A stretch of 64,000 nt of DNA, taken from assembly GCA_033854735.1 (NCBI GenBank), contig JAWWPY010000512.1, positions 25,466-89,465 of the forward strand, in the 5' to 3' direction. Position numbers and translations under genes: made by a program. This document shows, piece by piece, positions 58,239 through 64,000 of the stretch. Source of the stretch: JAWWPY01 sp033854735 (GTDB lineage Bacteria; Actinomycetota; Actinomycetes; Streptosporangiales; Streptosporangiaceae). The notes below the pieces were generated by a model. It was given only the letters and a program-made list of their open reading frames with translations. It was not told the DNA's origin and did not search any database. How positions within the stretch are numbered: position 1 is the first letter of the stretch; each line of letters opens with the position of its first letter.

Positions 58239-61200
58239 TCGCAATCCCCCAATCATTTTCGCCAGGGAGGACGGCCTGAATATAATTCTCGTAGCCCCGC
58301 ACGATGTTCTGCTCCATCGCATAGTTAGGGCTAGTCTCTAGCGGATAGAATTCCCGGCCAGGCTCGGGCCCGACATCGATAATCGTGCGTCCTTCTTGGA
58401 CCCAAGACTCCACCTGAGCGCGGTTGTGTGCCAGAAGTTCTTCCGTAGTGTAGTTCTCGGGATCGCTAACTCCTCCGTACCAAATATAGCCGCGTTCTTC
58501 AGCGTACGGGATGACGCGTGAACTCATGCCCTCACCCATCACTGCTGGCGTCAGTCGAGACCCTTCGGCACCTGCCGCTGCGGCTCCTGTTACTAGGTCT
58601 TCTCCGGCGCTGAGTTCGGGTGCGCCGAAGACGGGGGACTCCACGGCGAGCATCATCAGGGCGAGTTTCGGGCTGGCCTTGAGTTCCTGCCCTAGGTCGC
58701 TCCAGGTGGTTCCGGAGTCGTAGATGTTGGTGTTGCCGTTGAACGGGTTCGCCGCGCAGGCTGAGATGCTGGCTCTGGCGAGGCCCTGGCAGTAGAAGTC
58801 CCAGGCGCCGTTGGAGATTGGGGACCGGGAGGTGCTGGCCAGCCAGGCGAACATTTCGGCGAAGGTGAAGCCGGGTGACCCGTGGTAGCCCAGGCTCTTG
58901 CGCATGTAGCTCAGCTGCCCTCGGGTGGGTGCACGCCCGGGGGCTGGCAGACTGAGCTGACATTGCGCGCCGCAGGACGGCGCCGGGCTGTCCTGGCCGC
59001 CGCCTGCGCCGGCGGTGGGGCCGCCGGGGCCGTGGTAGCCGGCGCAGCCGGGTTCGGAGGAGGGGCAGCCGGACTGGTCGGGGGGCGGCAGGTTGTGCAG
59101 CCCGGTGGGGTCGCTGTTGGTGATGGGGTTGTCGGCGGCGTAGGTGTAGCCACCGAGTTCCTGGGGACTGGTGGCTTCGAGGATGGGGTCGAGGCTGATG
59201 AACCGGCCTGCCGTGGGGTCGTACTGGCGGGCGCCGATGATCGTCAGGCCAGTGTTGGTGTCGGTGGGCTTGTTCAGGAAGCCGCGGTTGTCGATCCAGG
59301 TGACCGCGGTGCCGCGGGACTCGCCGTAGGGGGTGAGCTGGCGCCAGGTGGGGGTCTGGGCGGTGTTGTCGAGGGTCAGGACGGCGGTGCCGTGCTGGTC
59401 GGTGATCTCGAATCCGTAGGCGGAGCCCGCACCGGTGCGGTAGGCGACGCCGCCACCGGGCAGCGGGTAGTAGCGGACACCGGTGGTCGCATTGGTGGCG
59501 GTGTTGAGGGTGATCTGCTCGCCAGGGAGGTAGAGGGTGGTGGTGCCGGGATCTTTCTGCAGGAGCACTTTGCCGTCGGCGTCGTAGACGTAGTGGCTGT
59601 CACCGCCGGTGCCGCCGGTGATCGCGGTGAGCTGCCCGGCGTCGTTCCAGCTCAGGGTCTGGCTGCCGTGGCCGGCGGTGCGGGTGGACATGTTCCCGGC
59701 GGCGTCGTAGCCGTAGCTGGTGCTGCCTGCTGAGCCGCCACTGGTGGAGGTGAGGGTGCCGGGCTGGCTGGCGCCGTTGCCGTTGTAGCCGTAGGCGGTG
59801 GTGGTGTCGGCCCCGCCGGCGACCGAGTGCTGGACCTGGCTGGTCCGGTTACCCAGGGCGTCATAGGACCAGCTGGTCCAGTACGCGCTGGAGGTGCCGA
59901 GGTTGTCCCCGACCGTGGAGGAGTTCGATGACGACGGGGTGGCGGCGCAGGAGTCGGTGGCGGTCCACGCCATCGACAGCCGGTCCAGCTGGTCATAGTT
60001 GAAGCACTGGGTCTCGGAACTGGCTGATGAGCCGAGCCGAGTGCTCGCTTGGGCGGTGATGTTCCCGGCCGGGTCGTAGCTGTAGGCCTGCTCATCGACG
60101 GCGGCCGGCGTGGCTACCGCGCGGGTGACCAGCTGGTCGGTCAGGTTCCCGGTGTGGACGTCATATTTGTCGGTCAGGTAGGCGAGGTTGGTGCCCATGC
60201 CGATGGTTTCCTGGTTGACCCGCCCGTAGGCGTCGTAGGTGACCCCCTGGGCAAATCCGGTGAGCCCTTCGCCGATCGTCGTCGGCAGGTCGAGGTCGGT
60301 AGCGTACCCGTGGTTAACCGTCCCGGCAGGCAGCCCGCCCGCAGAGGGGTAGCTGTCCGATGCAGGCCGGCCTGTGACCGCGCCGTAGGTGTGCCCAAAG
60401 GTATAGGAAGTGCCCAGGACGCTGCCTTCGGCGGAGGACGGGATGGTGATGGTCTCGCCGAGGGACTCAGCGAATACGTTGAAGCCCTTCTGCTGCGTGG
60501 TGTAGGCGGCACCACCTGAGTAGACGGTCTCGGTGGTCAGCTGCCCAACCGGGTCGGTCATCCCGGCTACGGCGTTGTTGGAGTTGTCATAGACCCAGGA
60601 GTCCAGCTGGTTCGAGGAGGACTGCGCGCTGACCGCCGAGTCGTACTCGCCGGTCTTCCGGTTCAGCGCGTCGTAGGTGTAGGAGATGGTCTTCCCGCGG
60701 GCGTCTGTGGCCTGGGTGACGTTCCCGTTGGGGTCGTAGGCCAGGGTGCTGGTGCCCGCGTCCGGGTCGGCCTTGGTCGTGGCCTGGCCGAGCAGGTTGT
60801 AGGTGGAGGTCCAGGTGTTGCTCTTGGCGTCGGTGATGGTGGCCTGGTTGCCGTGCCCGTCGTACCCATACTTGGTCGCGTTGTAGCTCCCCCCGGAGAC
60901 CGAGAAGACCCCGGTGAACGTGTTCGACGGGGTGCTCAGCACCGGGGCGGCGGAGTACTCGTCCAGTTCCGTGCTGCGCCCGATCGGGTCGGTCACGGTG
61001 GCCTTGGTCACCCCGCCCGAGGCGGGGATGACGGTAGTGCGATCCCCGTTGTAGACGGTGGTGGTCGTCGAGACGACGACCTTGTCCTTCTCGCTGATGT
61101 CGATGACCGCCCGGCCCAGACCGTCGTAGGTGTAGTAGTCCTGGTTGGGCACCTCGGCGCTCAGGTTGGCTGCGCTGACCAGGCTGGTGTCCGGGGTGGT

Positions 61201-64000
61201 GGCGGAATCCCACCAGCCATTGTATTTGGCGCTCACCCAACCCCGGGAGTCGTAGAACGTGTCGGTGACCATCCGCCCGTCCTTTGGCGTCATCGCCTGG
61301 GTCTGGCGGGGCCGCAGCATCGCGTCGTAAATCTGGACAGACGTCTGGTTGCCGGATTCCTCATTGAGCTTCTGGGTGGTGACCGCGGTGATACCGGTAT
61401 CGGACACGGTGTAGGCGTAGGTGTAGTTCGCCGGGGTGCTTGTCGTCCGCGAAGCCAGCCACACGGCGGTGATCCGGCCAAGCGCGTCATAGTGCTCCGT
61501 GGTGATAACGCCGTTAGGATCAGCCGAGGTCAGGGTCAGGCCACGCTCAGGGTCCACGGTGGTCGTGGTCGCCTGGCTCAGAGCATTGGTGACCTTGGTA
61601 CCGGTGACCAAGCTGACCGAGTTCATGGTGTACGCGGTGGTGGTCTTGTTGCCGTTGGCGTCGTAGGCGGCGGTGGGCCGACCGAAGGAGTCATACGCGG
61701 TCTTGGTCGTGGCCTGGTAGCTGAACGCGCCGCCCGAATAGGCCGAGGCCTTTTCGACCATCGTCACGTCGCCCTTGGCCGGCGCGGACGCCTGAGGGAA
61801 GGTCGTGGTGTACGTGGGGTCGTCGTAGAAGCTGCGGGTGTCGGAGACCACCTGGTTCGGGCGGCTGACGCTCCCCGGGGCGGTCAGCGTGTTCAGGCCG
61901 GACGGGACCGACGCGGGTGAGCCCTCGGTGAACCCGCCGCAGGCGACCGAGTCTGTCTCGGCCTCGGCGGGGAGCCCGACCAGGTTGACGCTGGTGTTCG
62001 CCGCTGCGTAATTGGTGCTTGTGCACTGGTCATAGGCGGAATTGGCCGGAACGGCGTGCGAGTACGCATGGGTGGCCAGACCGAAGTTCGCATCGGTGGT
62101 GGTCGCGTCGTACGAGGTATCAGTCTCCGTGTACCGCCAGGTGGTGGTCCCGCCGTCGGTGAGCGCCTGGCGGGTGTAGGTCTCCGCCGGAGCGACCCTG
62201 TTCGCGGTCAGGTCAGGCAGCCCACTGCGGGTCCGGGTCGCCGCCGCCGCCGACACCCAGTACGAAGTGACCGTGGAATGATCCACCGGCCCGCTGTCCC
62301 CCAGGTGGGACGTGGTTTCCAGGGGCAGCCCGGCAAGCTGGTTCGCATCGTTGTGGCTGCCGCCCGCCGAATCGGCCAGGGTTACCGCGGTGGAGTTGTT
62401 GTCATCCGACATGCCCCGGTAATACGTGGTCTCAGCCAGTGTCCGCGGGTCGTTGACCCCGTCACCGGTGAGGGTCTGCACGTCCCCGTAGCCGCGGAAT
62501 TGCCCGTAAGTGCGGTACTTCGGCTTAACTATCTCGTTGTCGTCATAGTGCCACGCTGCCCCGCCCTTGTACTTATAGCTCGTCACAACGGGCGGCGCCC
62601 CGCCGGTCGGGTCGGTCTGGGTGACCGAATCGACGACGTATTTGTTGAACCAGTCCAGGAACGGCGCGGTATAGCCAGCGGGGGTCCAGTACACGGGGTA
62701 ACACGACGAGGTGTTGCTCGCCGGGCTGGTGGTCACCGGCGCGGTACACGGATTGGGCTGCACATAGACGGGGGAGATCACCGACCCGGTCTCGGTGGCG
62801 ATCGTCTTGATCCGGAACCGGTACAACGGCGGCAGCCCATCGGTGACCGTGTCCACCCGGTTCTGCAAGTCAATCCCGGCGAACGACACCGATGGCAGCA
62901 TGACCGACGAGGAGCCCCCCGCGGCGGTGTCCGAGCCGGTACGGGTGATCTTCGACAACCACAATGTCGGCGAGGTGCCGTCCCCGGTGGCCGGGAGCGT
63001 CTCAGTCAGCGCATAGGAGTCCACTGTCGCGTATGACGACGACGCGGTGGAGTACTGCTCGGCGTCGATGCCGGTCAGCCGCACCGTGGAAAAGAACGAC
63101 GGCCCGTACTGGCTCGAGGTGCACGTCGCACCCGACGCGCAGATCAGATCGAACGGCACGTCCGGCCAGTTCGGCGCGTTCGCCGAGTTCAGCGGATCGC
63201 AGGTGCCGGACACGCACCGGTCACCCGGCGTGTAGAGCACCTTGTCGGGGATGGTGCCGTACGCGCCGCCGTCGGTGAACCCGTAGTCGATGTGGCTCAG
63301 GTAACTGCTGCGGACATAGGAGACGTCGTGCGCGCCGTTGTCCTCGCCGTAATAGTTGGTGGACTGCGTGTAGTAGTAGGCCATCGCGTTGCTGTGGGCA
63401 TCCTTGACATAGTCCAGGCGCCAGCGATAGGCCATCGTGCACACCGACGAGGTGAAGCCGCTGGAGCTGTAGCACGGGTCGCCCGAATGGGCTGAGTACA
63501 CCGGCATCGAATCGACCGAATTCGCGGTGGCCTTGCCTGAGCTCCAGCCCGGCAGCTCATTGCGGCCGAACTCATAAACTGTGCCGTTGCGTTCGGTAAT
63601 CGTCCAGTAGTCGGTGTTGTAAGTTCCGGTGCCATTGCCAGAGCTGGTGACGTGCTTGATCACGTCACCGTTGTCGGCGGCCAGCTGACAGCTTGTCTCG
63701 GCGGCGTTGCATACGAGCTGGGTCGAGGTGCCATCCATCGAGAGGGTCAGGACCGGCCCGTCGTAGCACTCGTCCTGGGTGGACACCGGGGACGCGGCGC
63801 CTTCGGGATTGTCGGCACACGGGGTGAACGACTGCTCCATGAACGCATCACCTGTGGACCAGCCATCGCCGGCCCAGGATGCCTGCGCCTGGGTGGACGC
63901 GGTCTGCCCATCCACGGTGGACGAGTCGTACGACAACGCCAGTTGCGGCACCAGCGACGATGCGGCCGGCGGGGTTGAAATTGGGTAGGAGTAGGTGAAC
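58228..64000 (-). CDS. RHS/YD-repeat polymorphic toxin (5' end outside the window)
   Basis: The reading frame is open from the right edge to 58228, about 1,920 residues, so the N-terminus and export signal are not visible. The first part (QLALSYDSSTVDGQTAS) is typical of SpvB/RHS shells. Many YD repeats follow (YDALGRITAVW, YDSFGRPTAAYDANGN, YDAAGNMSTRT). The RHS core ends in YDPTAGRFISLDPI and NSDPTGL at about 59110-59235. After a Pro/Gly linker and a pretoxin stretch comes a tip of about 100 residues beginning MGEGMSSRVIPYAEERGY and containing GRTIIDVGPEPGREFY and YAMEQNIVRGYENYI. I cannot assign this tip to a named toxin family. It overlaps the candidate immunity gene. Confidence 0.93.
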   Translation of the reverse strand, partial: FTYSYPISTPPAASSLVPQLALSYDSSTVDGQTASTQAQASWAGDGWSTGDAFMEQSFTPCADNPEGAASPVSTQDECYDGPVLTLSMDGTSTQLVCNAAETSCQLAADNGDVIKHVTSSGNGTGTYNTDYWTITERNGTVYEFGRNELPGWSSGKATANSVDSMPVYSAHSGDPCYSSSGFTSSVCTMAYRWRLDYVKDAHSNAMAYYYTQSTNYYGEDNGAHDVSYVRSSYLSHIDYGFTDGGAYGTIPDKVLYTPGDRCVSGTCDPLNSANAPNWPDVPFDLICASGATCTSSQYGPSFFSTVRLTGIDAEQYSTASSSYATVDSYALTETLPATGDGTSPTLWLSKITRTGSDTAAGGSSSVMLPSVSFAGIDLQNRVDTVTDGLPPLYRFRIKTIATETGSVISPVYVQPNPCTAPVTTSPASNTSSCYPVYWTPAGYTAPFLDWFNKYVVDSVTQTDPTGGAPPVVTSYKYKGGAAWHYDDNEIVKPKYRTYGQFRGYGDVQTLTGDGVNDPRTLAETTYYRGMSDDNNSTAVTLADSAGGSHNDANQLAGLPLETTSHLGDSGPVDHSTVTSYWVSAAAATRTRSGLPDLTANRVAPAETYTRQALTDGGTTTWRYTETDTSYDATTTDANFGLATHAYSHAVPANSAYDQCTSTNYAAANTSVNLVGLPAEAETDSVACGGFTEGSPASVPSGLNTLTAPGSVSRPNQVVSDTRSFYDDPTYTTTFPQASAPAKGDVTMVEKASAYSGGAFSYQATTKTAYDSFGRPTAAYDANGNKTTTAYTMNSVSLVTGTKVTNALSQATTTTVDPERGLTLTSADPNGVITTEHYDALGRITAVWLASRTTSTPANYTYAYTVSDTGITAVTTQKLNEESGNQTSVQIYDAMLRPRQTQAMTPKDGRMVTDTFYDSRGWVSAKYNGWWDSATTPDTSLVSAANLSAEVPNQDYYTYDGLGRAVIDISEKDKVVVSTTTTVYNGDRTTVIPASGGVTKATVTDPIGRSTELDEYSAAPVLSTPSNTFTGVFSVSGGSYNATKYGYDGHGNQATITDAKSNTWTSTYNLLGQATTKADPDAGTSTLAYDPNGNVTQATDARGKTISYTYDALNRKTGEYDSAVSAQSSSNQLDSWVYDNSNNAVAGMTDPVGQLTTETVYSGGAAYTTQQKGFNVFAESLGETITIPSSAEGSVLGTSYTFGHTYGAVTGRPASDSYPSAGGLPAGTVNHGYATDLDLPTTIGEGLTGFAQGVTYDAYGRVNQETIGMGTNLAYLTDKYDVHTGNLTDQLVTRAVATPAAVDEQAYSYDPAGNITAQASTRLGSSASSETQCFNYDQLDRLSMAWTATDSCAATPSSSNSSTVGDNLGTSSAYWTSWSYDALGNRTSQVQHSVAGGADTTTAYGYNGNGASQPGTLTSTSGGSAGSTSYGYDAAGNMSTRTAGHGSQTLSWNDAGQLTAITGGTGGDSHYVYDADGKVLLQKDPGTTTLYLPGEQITLNTATNATTGVRYYPLPGGGVAYRTGAGSAYGFEITDQHGTAVLTLDNTAQTPTWRQLTPYGESRGTAVTWIDNRGFLNKPTDTNTGLTIIGARQYDPTAGRFISLDPILEATSPQELGGYTYAADNPITNSDPTGLHNLPPPDQSGCPSSEPGCAGYHGPGGPTAGAGGGQDSPAPSCGAQCQLSLPAPGRAPTRGQLSYMRKSLGYHGSPGFTFAEMFAWLASTSRSPISNGAWDFYCQGLARASISACAANPFNGNTNIYDSGTTWSDLGQELKASPKLALMMLAVESPVFGAPELSAGEDLVTGAAAAGAEGSRLTPAVMGEGMSSRVIPYAEERGYIWYGGVSDPENYTTEELLAHNRAQVESWVQEGRTIIDVGPEPGREFYPLETSPNYAMEQNIVRGYENYIQAVLPGENDWGIASGY

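Overview
The window is very GC-rich DNA with dense third-position G/C, many GTG starts and actinobacterial marker families: 7Fe ferredoxin next to dapC, the mycothiol gene mshB, DUF397, Scr1-type and pfam04672 methyltransferase genes, and a SigE/anti-sigma/RseB/TatB block. This points to a filamentous actinomycete of the Streptomyces/Streptosporangiales kind. That placement is an inference from gene content; no rRNA or tRNA gene was seen.

Layout. 0-10.5 kb: a TetR regulator divergent from a VOC protein across a shared palindromic operator, a short-chain dehydrogenase, an amino-sugar operon (nagA, SIS isomerase, HAD phosphatase; overlapping starts), an aldo/keto reductase, Ku, a flavin oxidoreductase that has lost its redox cysteines, and a TetR regulator. 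11-24.4 kb: a housekeeping block with DUF3107, a ferritin-like protein, a DEAD-box helicase, an alpha/beta hydrolase, a five-gene minus-strand operon (DUF6758, PHP, MarC, metallo-beta-lactamase fold, RecB-like nuclease), Nudix, a CoA-ester lyase, an ArsR-SRPBCC fusion with a double operator, and Mrp. 24.5-31.3 kb: tatB, rseB, anti-sigma, ECF sigma, O-methyltransferase, pepA, DUF3117, enoyl-CoA hydratase. 31.3-35 kb: accessory regulatory genes (HATPase, DUF397, Scr1-type HTH, pfam04672 methyltransferase). 35-46.2 kb: tag, DivIVA-like, LOG, dapD, a transglycosylase-like membrane protein, fdxA-dapC, cysS, a multipass membrane protein, and dimethylargininase with ornithine aminotransferase. 46.2-55.9 kb: mshB, a DUF6113-type protein and flavin reductase, an AbrB/RelE-like toxin-antitoxin pair, an S9 peptidase, and an sdhCAB operon. 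56-64 kb: an accessory end with decayed fragments, an atypical PH-domain gene, and a large RHS/YD-repeat polymorphic toxin with an overlapping candidate immunity gene. The RHS gene continues past the right edge.

The most unusual global feature is a scatter of short tandem arrays, each with a different sequence. Those inside genes have periods of 15, 18 or 60 bp and add penta- or hexapeptide repeats to tails and surface loops of unrelated proteins. Those with periods that break the frame (19, 39, 49 bp) lie between genes. Two further surprises are the helicase and dapC genes: each lacks an ATG, GTG or TTG codon where the protein must begin, and CTG is the best available start. In dapC the CTG forms a CTGA overlap with the fdxA stop codon.
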